Below are positions 1 through 9,053 of a stretch of DNA of 58,259 bases, piece by piece. The notes below the pieces were generated by a model. The model worked only from the letters and a program-made list of their open reading frames with translations, was not told the origin of the DNA and ran no database searches. Location of the stretch: assembly GCA_030524525.1 (NCBI GenBank), contig JAUNGI010000010.1, positions 1 through 58,259 on the forward strand, given 5' to 3'. The DNA comes from Lachnospiraceae bacterium. GTDB taxonomy: Bacteria > Bacillota > Clostridia > Lachnospirales > Lachnospiraceae. Made by a program: the position numbers and the translations under genes. Every line of letters begins with the position of its first letter. The first letter of the stretch is position 1.

Positions 1-150
1 AATTGTGTCGCCAGAGCGACCCGCCGCAGGCGGAGAATCTCGCGAGCGAGATTCTATGTTCTTCTATAGGAAACTGCGTTTCCTATAGAACAAAAACGCT
101 CCGCTGAGGATCGCCCTGCGGCGGAAAGGAAGATGCCGCTGCGGCTCGGC
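1..150. repeat. Dispersed palindromic repeat, copy A (cut by window start)
   Basis: This is a unit of the intergenic repeat family that also occurs at 12494, 16054, 24660 and 57318. It has a hairpin of GAATCTCGC and GCGAGATTC around position 46, a second hairpin with arms TTCTATAGGAAA and TTTCCTATAGAA around 63-93, and the common segment starting ACGCTCCGC near 98. The beginning of the unit lies outside the window. No gene lies in 1-296 apart from this repeat and the promoter of the next gene. Confidence 0.85.
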
Positions 151-196
151 GCGCCCCAAGGGGGCTTGAGACGCCGAATCCCATGTCGAAAAGGGC

Positions 197-225
197 TTGT
201 CAAGTTGTTACGAAAATGTTACAAT
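197..225 (+). promoter_or_regulatory. Sigma-A-type promoter of the CdaR-like gene
   Basis: A TTGTCA box (197-202) and a TACAAT box (220-225) are separated by 17 bp, about 70 bp upstream of the ATG at 297. Confidence 0.6.
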
Positions 226-296
226 GGCTTATATAGCGGTAAAAAATTCAGCGTATTGGGTTACAAAACGGAACGACGGAAAGGTATGGTGAATAC

Positions 297-1376
297 ATGA
301 TTTCCAATCAGATTCTTCAGAATACCATTGATGGAATGAAGTCGATCGCAAGAGTCGATTTATGTGTTATGGATACGGAGGGGAAGCCCCTTGCAACAAC
401 GATGAACAACGCGGAAAGCTACGAGAGTCTTGTTTCCGCCTTTACGGATTCGCCTGCGGACAGTCAGGTGATTCAGGAGTATCACTTCTTCAAGGTGTAC
501 GACGAGCATCAGTTGGAGTATATTCTGCTTGCGAAGGGGGATTCGGAAGACGTTTATATGGTCGGCAAGCTGGCGACGTTTCAGATCCAGAATCTTCTGG
601 TGGCATATAAGGAACGCTTTGATAAGGACAACTTTATCAAAAACCTGCTGCTGGACAATCTGCTTCTGGTGGATATTTACAATCGTGCCAAAAAGCTCCA
701 TATTGAGACGGAAGCAAGGCGTGTGGTATACTTGATCGAGACCAAAAACGAAAAGGACACGAACGCGCTGGAAACCGTGCGGACGCTGTTCGCCGGAAAG
801 AACCGGGATTTTATTACGGCGGTGGATGAAAAGAACATCATTATCGTCAAGGAGCTGAAGCAGAACGAGAACTACGATGCTCTGATGCATACCGCACGCG
901 TGATCGTGGACATGCTCAACACGGAGGCGATGAGCAAGGTTCACGTTGCCTATGGAACGATCGTAAACGAGATCAAGGACATTTCCCGCTCTTACAAAGA
1001 AGCGAAGATGGCTTTGGACGTGGGCAGGATCTTTTACAGTGATCGCAAGGTGGTCGCCTACAACAATCTGGGGATCGGGCGTTTGATCTATCAGCTTCCG
1101 ATGCCTCTCTGCAAAATGTTTATCAAGGAAATCTTTGACGGAAAGTCCCCGGACGAGTTCGACGAGGAAACCTTGGTAACGATCAACAAGTTTTTTGAAA
1201 ACAGTCTGAACGTTTCGGAAACCTCAAGACAGCTCTATATTCATAGAAATACTCTTGTTTACCGTCTGGATAAATTGCAGAAAAGCACAAATCTGGATCT
1301 GCGGGTTTTTGAGGATGCGATCACGTTCAAAATTGCCCTGATGGTAGTGAAGTATATGGAAAATATCGAATATTAA
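297..1376 (+). CDS. PucR/CdaR-family transcriptional regulator
   Basis: This 359-residue protein is probably a DNA-binding regulator of the CdaR/PucR type. The C-terminal 55 residues fit the PucR helix-turn-helix (HTH_30), with the characteristic run YIHRNTLVYRLDKLQ. The middle (about 130-290) fits the GGDEF-like module usual in this family. The N-terminal 100 residues may be a sensory region, with no ligand motif I can name. The ATG at 297 follows an AAAGG/GGTG region and a well placed promoter. It lies 69 bp upstream of ftsE on the same strand, so read-through is possible, but there is no sign that it regulates division genes. Its effector is unknown. Confidence 0.8.
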   Translation: MISNQILQNTIDGMKSIARVDLCVMDTEGKPLATTMNNAESYESLVSAFTDSPADSQVIQEYHFFKVYDEHQLEYILLAKGDSEDVYMVGKLATFQIQNLLVAYKERFDKDNFIKNLLLDNLLLVDIYNRAKKLHIETEARRVVYLIETKNEKDTNALETVRTLFAGKNRDFITAVDEKNIIIVKELKQNENYDALMHTARVIVDMLNTEAMSKVHVAYGTIVNEIKDISRSYKEAKMALDVGRIFYSDRKVVAYNNLGIGRLIYQLPMPLCKMFIKEIFDGKSPDEFDEETLVTINKFFENSLNVSETSRQLYIHRNTLVYRLDKLQKSTNLDLRVFEDAITFKIALMVVKYMENIEY

Positions 1377-1445
1377 CACAAAAGCTTCCTGCCGGATGGA
1401 AGGGAAAAGTACAGGGTTAGTTTTAAGCAGGAATGGAATGAGAAC

Positions 1446-2258
1446 ATGAGTAATTGGAAAATGACGCCCGCTCCGGAACTGGAGGAGCAGGACACGGGAA
1501 TAGGCGGAGAAGAACCGGACGACTATACGGACGTTCCCCGCAGAGCGGTGACGAATCCCTTGGATGCGCCGGTCATTGTTCTGGAACATGTGTCCAAGGA
1601 ATATGATGGAACTACGGAAAGCCATGCGCTGAGCGATGTTTCCTTCAGCGTAAGGAAGGGAGAATTTGTTTTTATCGTGGGGCCGAGCGGCTCCGGAAAA
1701 TCGACGATGATCCGTCTGATGATGAAGGAGATTTCGCCCACCGAGGGCAGGATCTACGTTGCCGGAAAGGACTTGGCGGGACTTCGCAAGCGTCAGGTCT
1801 GCAAATACCGCAGAAGCATCGGGATCGTATTTCAGGACTTCCGGCTCTTACAGGATCGGAACGTATATGAAAACGTGGCGTTCGCCCAGCAGGTCATCGG
1901 CGCGCCGAAACGCCGCATTCCCAAAGAGGTCTCCAAGATGCTGAATCTGGTGGGACTGAACAATAAATATAAGAGCAAGCCAAACGAGCTTTCCGGAGGC
2001 GAGCAGCAGCGCGTGGCGCTGGCAAGAGCGTTGGTGAACAATCCGATGATCCTGCTTGCCGACGAGCCGACCGGCAATCTGGATCCTCAGAATTCTTGGG
2101 AGATCATGAACCTTCTGGAGGAGATCAACCGCAGAGGAACGACGGTAGTCGTAGTTACCCACAATCACGAGATCGTTGACAAGATGCAGAAACGGGTCAT
2201 TTCCGTGCAGAACGGAATTCTTGTCGAGGATAAGAAGGGGGGCTACGCATATGAATAG
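1446..2258 (+). CDS. ftsE: Cell-division ABC transporter ATP-binding protein FtsE
   Basis: FtsE is the cytoplasmic ATPase that works with FtsX to switch on peptidoglycan hydrolases at the septum. The 270-residue protein has a Walker A GPSGSGKST (79-87), Q-loop FQ (129-130), signature LSGGEQ (182-187) and Walker B MILLADEPTG (201-210). It is unusual in carrying an acidic extension of about 42 residues ahead of the ABC domain, rich in Glu and Asp. FtsE proteins are normally near 225-230 residues. The start used here has only a weak ribosome-binding site (GGAATGAG), so part of the extension could be annotation error. The stop overlaps the ftsX start by 8 bp, implying translational coupling. Confidence 0.93.
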   Translation: MSNWKMTPAPELEEQDTGIGGEEPDDYTDVPRRAVTNPLDAPVIVLEHVSKEYDGTTESHALSDVSFSVRKGEFVFIVGPSGSGKSTMIRLMMKEISPTEGRIYVAGKDLAGLRKRQVCKYRRSIGIVFQDFRLLQDRNVYENVAFAQQVIGAPKRRIPKEVSKMLNLVGLNNKYKSKPNELSGGEQQRVALARALVNNPMILLADEPTGNLDPQNSWEIMNLLEEINRRGTTVVVVTHNHEIVDKMQKRVISVQNGILVEDKKGGYAYE

Positions 2259-3168
2259 CTTCAGTTCCTTCACCTATTGCTTCCATCAAGGAATTAAAAA
2301 TATACGAAGAAATAAACTGTTTTCCGTTGCGTCGGTCGCAACGATGACCGCCTGCCTGTTTTTATTCGGCATTATGTATTTTTTGCTGATCAACGTGCAG
2401 CACATGCTGTTGGAGGCGGAGACCAACGTAGGCGTGACCGCTTTTTTTGACGAGGGCATTGAAGAGGATGCGATCGCTGCGCTGAAAGAAAAAATCGAAG
2501 CGATGGACGCGGTAAAATCGGTCACCTATAAGTCCGCCGCCGAGACATGGGAGGAGTATAAGGAAACGCATCTGACCGACGAGCTGGCGGAGACCTTTGG
2601 CACCGACAATCCTCTGGAGGATTCCGCTTCGTTTGCCATTTATTTTGAGTCGGTGGAGGCGCAGAAGGAGGCCGTTGCACAGATCGCATCGCTTTCCGGC
2701 ATCCGAAAGGTAAACGATACCGAGGACATGGTCAATACGCTGACGCGCTTTAACCGCATCCTAAGCGTCGGTTCCGTAATGATCATCGGACTGCTGCTCT
2801 GCATCGCCACCTTCCTGATTAGTACGACGGTTACGATGGGCGTTTCCATCCGCCGCAAGGAGATCTCGATCATGCACCTGATCGGCGCCACCGATATTTT
2901 CATCCGCGCGCCGTTCCTTGTGGAGGGCGTGATCATCGGTCTGCTCGGAGCCTGCATTCCGCTTTCGATCCTTTACGCGCTCTATTACAAGATCATTGAG
3001 CTGATCGCAAGCAAGTTCAGCAGCCTGTTCAGTACGCTGAATTTTGTCGATACCGCGGAGGTGTTCCGTGTTCTCGCGCCGGTATCTCTCTGCATCGGCG
3101 TGGGGATCGGTTTTTTGGGCAGTTACTTTACGTTGAATAAGCAGCTTCGGAATTTCCGACAGCTGTAA
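2251..3168 (+). CDS. ftsX: Cell-division permease-like protein FtsX
   Basis: FtsX is the membrane partner of FtsE and relays ATP hydrolysis to cell-wall hydrolases outside the membrane. The 305-residue protein has one membrane segment near 22-42, an extracellular domain of about 130 residues, then three further membrane segments, which is the family layout. I chose the ATG at 2251 because it is preceded by AAGGGGGG inside the end of ftsE and gives the canonical beginning MNSFSSFTYCFHQGIKNIRR. A longer frame open from 2176 runs through ftsE and has no support. The next two genes are likely the hydrolases that this complex controls. Confidence 0.94.
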   Translation: MNSFSSFTYCFHQGIKNIRRNKLFSVASVATMTACLFLFGIMYFLLINVQHMLLEAETNVGVTAFFDEGIEEDAIAALKEKIEAMDAVKSVTYKSAAETWEEYKETHLTDELAETFGTDNPLEDSASFAIYFESVEAQKEAVAQIASLSGIRKVNDTEDMVNTLTRFNRILSVGSVMIIGLLLCIATFLISTTVTMGVSIRRKEISIMHLIGATDIFIRAPFLVEGVIIGLLGACIPLSILYALYYKIIELIASKFSSLFSTLNFVDTAEVFRVLAPVSLCIGVGIGFLGSYFTLNKQLRNFRQL

Positions 3169-3209
3169 GCAGCTTGTCGTTTGACGGCTTGGAATTTAGG
3201 AGGAAGACC

Positions 3210-4577
3210 ATGAAGTTATGTCAGAAATACGCAGTGGCGGCTGTTTCGCTTGCGCTTTCGCTGGTGATCGTTCTTCCGGTCGTTTTTCTCGCAATGGAGG
3301 AAGACGCGAAGCCGGGAAAGCTCGTAGCCTATGCCGCTTTGGAGCAGAGGCTGGATACGCTGGGCGGCTCTGCCGTTCAGAAAAGCTCCTATGCCGATAC
3401 GATCGCCGAGGCGGAGCGGAAGAAGAAGGAGTATGAGGAGCAGAAAAAGCGCTTGGAAGCCGAACTGGCAGCCATGCAGAGCGATTACGACGATATTCTG
3501 GCTTATGTAGAGGAGATGGATCAGAAGCAGAACCAGATCATGCTCGATATGCTGGCGATCGAAGACGATCTGAAGCAGCTCAACCGCGAATACGAGCAGA
3601 TCCAAGCGGACTTGGAGGAGGCGGAGGCGATTGCCGCCGAGCAGTACGAGACGATGAAAAAGCGGCTGCAATATATATATGAAAACGGCAGCACGACGTA
3701 TTTGCAGATGATTTTTGACGCAAAGAGCCTGACCGATCTTCTGAATCAGGTCGAATATGTGGAGAAGATCACGGAGTATGACAATAATCTGCTGAACCGT
3801 TATCTGGAATCCAAGCAGCAGATCGCCGATTATAAGGTATATCTGGAAGCCAAGATCGAGGCGGTCAATAAGACGCAGGAGATGTATCAGGCGGATTATG
3901 AATTTGCGCAGGAGGTCATTGCAAAGAAACAAACGGCGCTCGCCGACTATGAAGCTAAAATGGGGCTGAACGAGGAGCTTCTGGAAGACTATATCGACAA
4001 GATCAATAAGCAGGAAATGACGGTCGAGGAGGCGAAAAAAGCGGCGGAGGAGGAAATCCGCAAGGCGGAGGAGGAAGCCAAGAAGAACCAGCAGACGTCC
4101 GGCGGCGACAAGGATTACAGCGACGTGCCGAACACGGGCTATGACAATGCCGCCAATATTCCGAAGCTTGACGTGACCGATCCCTCGAAGATGATCTGGC
4201 CGCTTCCGGGCGACGGCAGAGTCGGAGACGGCTTCGGACCGCGCATCCCTCCCATCGAGGGCGCGAGCAGCTTTCATAAGGGCGTCGATATCGGCGGAAA
4301 TTACGGGGCGCAGATCGTGGCGTCTCTGGCGGGAACCGTTTACGAGGCCGGCTGGAACAGCACCGGCGGTTATCATGTCTATATCGACCATGGAAACGGC
4401 TACATCACCCGCTACCTGCACCTGTCCAAGATCCTGTGCAATACGGGGGACTATGTTTTGCAGGGCGAGGTCATCGGTTTGGTCGGCTCTACCGGCGTAT
4501 CCACCGCGCCGCACCTGCATTTCAGCGTTTATAAAAACGGCACGGCGGTAGACCCGATGAATTATATCAAGTATTAG
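3210..4577 (+). CDS. M23-family peptidoglycan hydrolase with coiled coil (first tandem copy)
   Basis: This 455-residue secreted protein probably cleaves peptidoglycan cross-links under FtsEX control, like EnvC or pneumococcal PcsB in arrangement. It has an N-terminal signal or anchor segment (about 8-27), a long charged coiled coil (about 40-290), a short linker and a C-terminal LytM/M23 domain (about 330-453). The zinc ligands appear in HKGVDIGG and HLHFSV. The ATG at 3210 has a strong GGAGGA site. A neighbouring gene 26 bp downstream is a close paralogue. The catalytic motifs look intact, so it should be active unless held inhibited by the coiled coil. Confidence 0.9.
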   Translation: MKLCQKYAVAAVSLALSLVIVLPVVFLAMEEDAKPGKLVAYAALEQRLDTLGGSAVQKSSYADTIAEAERKKKEYEEQKKRLEAELAAMQSDYDDILAYVEEMDQKQNQIMLDMLAIEDDLKQLNREYEQIQADLEEAEAIAAEQYETMKKRLQYIYENGSTTYLQMIFDAKSLTDLLNQVEYVEKITEYDNNLLNRYLESKQQIADYKVYLEAKIEAVNKTQEMYQADYEFAQEVIAKKQTALADYEAKMGLNEELLEDYIDKINKQEMTVEEAKKAAEEEIRKAEEEAKKNQQTSGGDKDYSDVPNTGYDNAANIPKLDVTDPSKMIWPLPGDGRVGDGFGPRIPPIEGASSFHKGVDIGGNYGAQIVASLAGTVYEAGWNSTGGYHVYIDHGNGYITRYLHLSKILCNTGDYVLQGEVIGLVGSTGVSTAPHLHFSVYKNGTAVDPMNYIKY

Positions 4578-4603
4578 TTGCGTTAAGAAAAAGGAAATGG
4601 CTT

Positions 4604-5971
4604 ATGAAATTTAAGAAATATGCGGTGGCGGCCGCTTCTTTGATCCTGTCGCTGGTTCTCGTGCTTCCGGTCGTATTTCTTGCGGTGGGCGAGGACGCGA
4701 AGCCGAAAAAGCTCGTGGCATACGCCGCTTTGGAGCAGCGGCTCGACACGCTGGGAGGTTCAGCGGTTCACAACAGTTCGTATACCGAAACGATCGCCGA
4801 GGCGGAACGCCGGAGGAAAGAGTATGAGGAGCAGAAGGAGCGTTTGGAAGCCGAGCTGGCGGCTCTGCAGAGCGATTACGACGACATTCTGACTTACATC
4901 GACGAGATGGATCAGAAGCAGAACCAGATCATGCTCGATATGCTGGTGATCGAAGACGAGCTGAAGCAGCTCAACCGTGAATACGAGCAGATCCAAGCGG
5001 ACTTGGAGGAGGCGGAGGCGATTGCCGCCGAGCAGTACGAGACGATGAAACGGCGGCTGCAATATATTTACGAAAACGGCAGCACGACCTATTTGCAGAT
5101 GATCTTTGACGCCAAGAATCTGACCGATCTTCTGAATCAGGTCGAATATGTGGAGAAGATCACGGAGTACGACAACAATCTGCTGAACCGTTATCTGGAA
5201 TCCAAGCAGCAGATCGCCGATTATAAGACCTATTTGGAGGCAAAGATCGAGGCGGTCAACACGACGCAGGAGATGTATCAGGCGGATTATGAATTTGCGC
5301 AGGAGATCATTGCAAAGAAACAGGAGGCGCTCTCCAAGTACGAAACCCAGATCGGACTGAGTCAAGGCGTACTGGAAGAATACATCGACAAGATCAGCAA
5401 AGAGGAAATGACGATCGAGGAGGCGGTCGCGGCGGAGGCGGAGGAGATCCGCAGAGCGGAGGAGGAGGCTGCACAGCAGAAGCCGGAGACCGGCGGCTCC
5501 GATAACGATCAGGCCGACGTGCCGAGCACCGGCTACGACAACGCCGCCAACATTCCCAAGCTGGATGTGACCGATCCCTCGAAGATGATCTGGCCGCTTC
5601 CGGGCGACGGCAGAGTCGGAGACGGCTTCGGACCGCGGGTACCTCCGACGGCGGGGGCAAGCAGCTTCCACAAGGGCGTCGATATCGGCGGCAATTACGG
5701 GGCGCAGATCGTAGCGGCGCTGGCAGGCACCGTTTACGAAGCCGGCTATAACAGCACCGGCGGCTACCATGTCTATATCGACCACGGAAACGGCTACATT
5801 ACGCGGTATCTGCATATGTCCAAGATCCTGTGCAGCACGGGGGACTATGTGATGCAGGGGGAAGTGATCGGATTGGTAGGCGCTACGGGCGTTGCAACCG
5901 GGCCGCATCTGCATTTTACGGTCTATAAAAACGGTACGGCGGTAGATCCTATGGACTATATCAAATATTAA
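4604..5971 (+). CDS. M23-family peptidoglycan hydrolase with coiled coil (second tandem copy)
   Basis: This gene is a tandem duplicate of the one before it, again 455 residues. Both have a signal segment, coiled coil and M23 domain with HKGVDIGG and HLHFTV ligands. The coiled-coil middle is almost identical between copies at DNA as well as protein level, while the signal peptide, the end of the coiled coil and the linker (about 270-310) differ. That pattern fits either recent duplication or continuing gene conversion in the middle. The ATG at 4604 lies 26 bp after the first copy in the same operon, and its ribosome-binding site is AAAGGAAA. Confidence 0.9.
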   Translation: MKFKKYAVAAASLILSLVLVLPVVFLAVGEDAKPKKLVAYAALEQRLDTLGGSAVHNSSYTETIAEAERRRKEYEEQKERLEAELAALQSDYDDILTYIDEMDQKQNQIMLDMLVIEDELKQLNREYEQIQADLEEAEAIAAEQYETMKRRLQYIYENGSTTYLQMIFDAKNLTDLLNQVEYVEKITEYDNNLLNRYLESKQQIADYKTYLEAKIEAVNTTQEMYQADYEFAQEIIAKKQEALSKYETQIGLSQGVLEEYIDKISKEEMTIEEAVAAEAEEIRRAEEEAAQQKPETGGSDNDQADVPSTGYDNAANIPKLDVTDPSKMIWPLPGDGRVGDGFGPRVPPTAGASSFHKGVDIGGNYGAQIVAALAGTVYEAGYNSTGGYHVYIDHGNGYITRYLHMSKILCSTGDYVMQGEVIGLVGATGVATGPHLHFTVYKNGTAVDPMDYIKY

Positions 5972-6002
5972 ACGCAGTTTTTCAAAAACAGGAGGCCTTT
6001 AA

Positions 6003-7229
6003 TTGAAAGGGAAATTTTTATTGGGGATGTTTTCCGGAGTTTTGATGTCGCTGATGCTTTTCGGGCTGATCGCCTGCGGAAGCAGCGATGAGAACAAATT
6101 GTCTGTGCGGGAGCAGTACGGTACGGACGCCGGAGGGGAAATTCTCGAAGATCTGAACGAGCGCAAATATACGGATAAGATCGCCAACCTTTTGGCTCTG
6201 CTCGATTATTATTATATCGACGAGCTGGATGCGGACGCAATCGAGGAAGGCATTTATGCCGGGCTGGTAAACAGCTTGGGCGATATTTACACCACGTATT
6301 ATACGGCGGAGGAATTTGTCGAATTTAACGAATCCTCCACGGGCTCCTATGCGGGGCTTGGCTCCACGGTCACACAGGACGCCAACGGCAACATCACCTT
6401 TGTCAAGCCTTTCGTCAACGGTCCTGCCCATAAGGCGGGCATCCTGCCGGGCGACATCCTCGTGGAGATTGACGGGGAATCGACCGTGGATATGGATCTG
6501 ACGGAAGCCGTTTCCAAAATCAAGGGCGAGCCCGGAACCACGGTAGATATCAAGATCTATCGCGCCGGAGAATCGGATTATCTGTCGATGACGGTGGAAC
6601 GCGCGTTTGTCGAAGTGCCTACCGTGGAATACCAGATGCTCGACAACAAGATCGGCTATATTTACGTCATGGAATTTGACGAGGTGACCGAGCAGCAGTT
6701 TATCGACGCGGTTGACGATCTGGAGGCGCAGGGAATGCAGGGGATGATCGTGGATCTGCGCGACAATCCGGGCGGGCTGCTGAGCACGGTCTGCGGAATG
6801 CTCAGCCGGATCGTGCCGAAGGGCGATATGCTCGTCTACATGGAAGACAAATACGGCAGGACGGAAGAATACAAGTCCGACAGCGCCGAGACGGTCGATG
6901 TGCCGATCACGGTTTTGATCAATGAAAACAGCGCCAGCGCTTCGGAGGTTTTTGCGGGTGCCTTGCAGGATTACGGCATCGCAACCCTCGTAGGAACCCA
7001 GAGCTTCGGCAAGGGGATCGTACAGTCGATCGTTCCCTTGCAGGACGGCTCCGCCATTAAGGTAACGGTTTCCCGGTATTTTACGCCGAACGGCGTCTGC
7101 ATTCACGGAGTGGGTCTGACGCCCGATCTGGAGGTGGAGCTGGACGAGGAACTGAAGGGACAGCTTACGATCCCGATCGAGGACGACAATCAGATTCAGG
7201 CTGCGGTCGAATATTTGCTTGACCATTGA
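6003..7229 (+). CDS. S41-family C-terminal processing protease, lipoprotein
   Basis: This is a 408-residue CtpA/CtpB-like serine protease. The N-terminus is a lipoprotein signal with lipobox LIAC, so it should sit on the outer face of the membrane. A PDZ domain covers about 100-185. The S41 catalytic core carries the nucleophile in NENSASASEVF and the general-base lysine in SFGKGIVQ. The start is TTG at 6003, preceded by GGAGG. Its place after FtsEX and two M23 enzymes suggests that it processes or degrades cell-wall hydrolases or other envelope proteins. A terminator follows at 7244. Confidence 0.92.
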   Translation: MKGKFLLGMFSGVLMSLMLFGLIACGSSDENKLSVREQYGTDAGGEILEDLNERKYTDKIANLLALLDYYYIDELDADAIEEGIYAGLVNSLGDIYTTYYTAEEFVEFNESSTGSYAGLGSTVTQDANGNITFVKPFVNGPAHKAGILPGDILVEIDGESTVDMDLTEAVSKIKGEPGTTVDIKIYRAGESDYLSMTVERAFVEVPTVEYQMLDNKIGYIYVMEFDEVTEQQFIDAVDDLEAQGMQGMIVDLRDNPGGLLSTVCGMLSRIVPKGDMLVYMEDKYGRTEEYKSDSAETVDVPITVLINENSASASEVFAGALQDYGIATLVGTQSFGKGIVQSIVPLQDGSAIKVTVSRYFTPNGVCIHGVGLTPDLEVELDEELKGQLTIPIEDDNQIQAAVEYLLDH

Positions 7230-7243
7230 TTTTTGAAAATCAG

Positions 7244-7281
7244 AGGAGCATGTGCCAAAACAGGAACATGCTCCTTTTTTT
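7244..7281 (+). terminator. Rho-independent terminator of the ftsEX cluster
   Basis: The arms AGGAGCATGT and ACATGCTCCT form a 10-bp stem, followed by a run of seven T (7275-7281). Confidence 0.9.
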
Positions 7282-7282
7282 C

Positions 7283-7311
7283 TTGCAATTCCGGAATGCG
7301 TGTGATACAAT
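7283..7311 (+). promoter_or_regulatory. Promoter of the ACT-hom-PGM operon
   Basis: TTGCAA (7283-7288) and TACAAT (7306-7311) have a 17-bp spacer and directly follow the preceding terminator. Confidence 0.65.
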
Positions 7312-7372
7312 CCCTTCTGAACGGACAAATGTGTGCGGCTGAAAAACAGCCGCAAAGGGATGGGGAGGTCGT

Positions 7373-7813
7373 ATGGAATCGGAACAATATTATATTGTCA
7401 AGAAAAAAGCGCTTCCGGAAGTCCTCCTGAAAGTCGTGGAGGCAAAGCGGCTGCTGGACAGTGAAAAGGCGATCACCGTGCAGGAGGCGACGGAGCGGGT
7501 AGGATTGAGCCGGAGCTCGTTTTACAAGTATAAGGACGACGTGCTGCCTTTTCATGAAAACTCGCGCGGCAAGACGCTGAACGTGATCCTGCAGGTGGAC
7601 GACGAGACCGGCATCCTTTCGGCGATCCTGATGCAGATCGCCAAATGCAGGGCCAACGTGCTGACGATCCAGCAGAGCATTCCGATCGGCGGGATCGCTT
7701 CGATTGCGCTGGGCTTTGAAATTTTGCCGGAGTCGGCGGACGTCAACGCTTTGCTGGAGGGGATACGGTCGATTTCCGGGGTTCATTATTTGAAAATACT
7801 GGGACGCGAATAA
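7373..7813 (+). CDS. ACT domain-containing protein (PheB/UPF0735-like)
   Basis: The 146-residue protein has an N-terminal helix-turn-helix-like segment (about 30-55, with TERVGLSRSSFYKYK) and a C-terminal ACT domain (about 68-145). ACT domains usually bind amino acids. The layout fits the PheB/UPF0735 family. Only 16 bp separate it from homoserine dehydrogenase, so it probably senses threonine or a related amino acid and controls this operon or enzyme. That role is inferred from context. The ATG at 7373 has a GGGGAGG site. Confidence 0.85.
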   Translation: MESEQYYIVKKKALPEVLLKVVEAKRLLDSEKAITVQEATERVGLSRSSFYKYKDDVLPFHENSRGKTLNVILQVDDETGILSAILMQIAKCRANVLTIQQSIPIGGIASIALGFEILPESADVNALLEGIRSISGVHYLKILGRE

Positions 7814-7829
7814 AAAGATGGAGGAAACG

Positions 7830-9035
7830 ATGAAGGTTGCAATTTTAGGTTACGGAACGGTTGGTTCCGGAGTGTTTGACGTGCTTCAGGAAAATAAGGA
7901 GATCATAGCAAAGCGGGTCGGGGCGCCGATCGAGGTGAAGTATGTGCTGGACTTGCGGGAATTTCCCGGCGATCCGGTGGAAGAAGTGCTGACGCATGAT
8001 TTTCAGGAGATCATCAATGATCCGGAGGTCGCCATTCTGGTGGAGGTCATGGGCGGTCTGCATCCGGCCTATGAATTTTCCAAACAGGCGCTGCTGAGCG
8101 GTCGGAGCGTCTGCACGTCGAATAAGGAGCTGGTGGCAAAGCACGGCGCGGAGCTGATCCGCATCGCGCAGGAGCAGAAATGCAATTATCTGTTCGAGGC
8201 AAGCGTGGGCGGCGGCATTCCGGTCATTCGTCAGCTCATTCGTTCGATTACGGCGGACGAGGTCGAAAAGGTGTGCGGCATCCTGAACGGAACCACGAAC
8301 TATATGATGACGAAAATGCGGGAGCAGGGCGCCGCCTTTGACGAGGTGCTGAAAAGAGCGCAGGAAAAGGGCTATGCGGAGCGCAATCCCGCCGCGGATA
8401 TCGAGGGACACGACGCGTGCCGCAAGATCGCGATCCTGACGTCGCTGGCTTACGGCAGACAGGTCGATTACGAGGACATATACACCGAGGGGATCACCGA
8501 GATCTCCGACGTTGACGTGGCGTATGCGAACAAGCTCGGCATGGGGATCAAGCTTTTGGGCGAAAGCTATCGGAAGGACGGAACGGTCTATGCGATGGTT
8601 GCGCCGAAGATGCTGTATGCGGACAATCCGCTCTATCCGGTCAACGGCGTGTTCAACGCGATCCTGATCCGCGGCAACAAGCTGGACGACGTGATGTGCT
8701 ATGGGCGCGGAGCCGGAAAGCTTCCCACCGCCAGCGCCGTCGTATCGGACGTGATCGACGCGGCAAAGCATCCGAATGTGAACATTCCGATCCTCTGGGA
8801 GGAAGAAAAGCTGGAGCTTGGCAGCCGTGAGGCTATGGTGAACGCCTTCTTTGCCCGCGTGCCTGCGGAAGAAAAGCCGAAGGCGGAGGCAGCGCTTCCG
8901 ATCGCGCGGACCGTGGAACTTGCGGAGCATCCGGAGGAATTTGCCTTTGTGACCGAACCGATGACCGAGGGAGAATTTGCCCGGAAGACCGCCGAGCTTA
9001 CGGTGATCCATATGGTGCGCGTAGAAGTAAAATAA
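7830..9035 (+). CDS. hom: Homoserine dehydrogenase
   Basis: This enzyme reduces aspartate semialdehyde to homoserine, the branch point to threonine and methionine. The 401-residue protein has the nucleotide-binding motif GYGTVGSG at 8-15, CTSNKELVAKHG for substrate and cofactor contacts, and the family signature GILNGTTNYM. The C-terminal 80 residues take the place of a regulatory ACT domain but are short and divergent. I chose ATG 7830 because GGAGG (7820-7824) is 5 bp upstream. An ATG at 7818 overlaps that site. It is cotranscribed with an ACT protein upstream and a PGM-family enzyme downstream. Confidence 0.95.
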   Translation: MKVAILGYGTVGSGVFDVLQENKEIIAKRVGAPIEVKYVLDLREFPGDPVEEVLTHDFQEIINDPEVAILVEVMGGLHPAYEFSKQALLSGRSVCTSNKELVAKHGAELIRIAQEQKCNYLFEASVGGGIPVIRQLIRSITADEVEKVCGILNGTTNYMMTKMREQGAAFDEVLKRAQEKGYAERNPAADIEGHDACRKIAILTSLAYGRQVDYEDIYTEGITEISDVDVAYANKLGMGIKLLGESYRKDGTVYAMVAPKMLYADNPLYPVNGVFNAILIRGNKLDDVMCYGRGAGKLPTASAVVSDVIDAAKHPNVNIPILWEEEKLELGSREAMVNAFFARVPAEEKPKAEAALPIARTVELAEHPEEFAFVTEPMTEGEFARKTAELTVIHMVRVEVK

Positions 9036-9053
9036 TCGGGAGTTGAGAAAACC

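Noticed and set aside
3216-5914. Long reverse-strand open frames across the M23 genes (434 and 384 codons)
   Set aside because: They mirror the codon pattern of the real coiled-coil genes, lack ribosome-binding sites and give low-complexity Leu/Arg-rich products.
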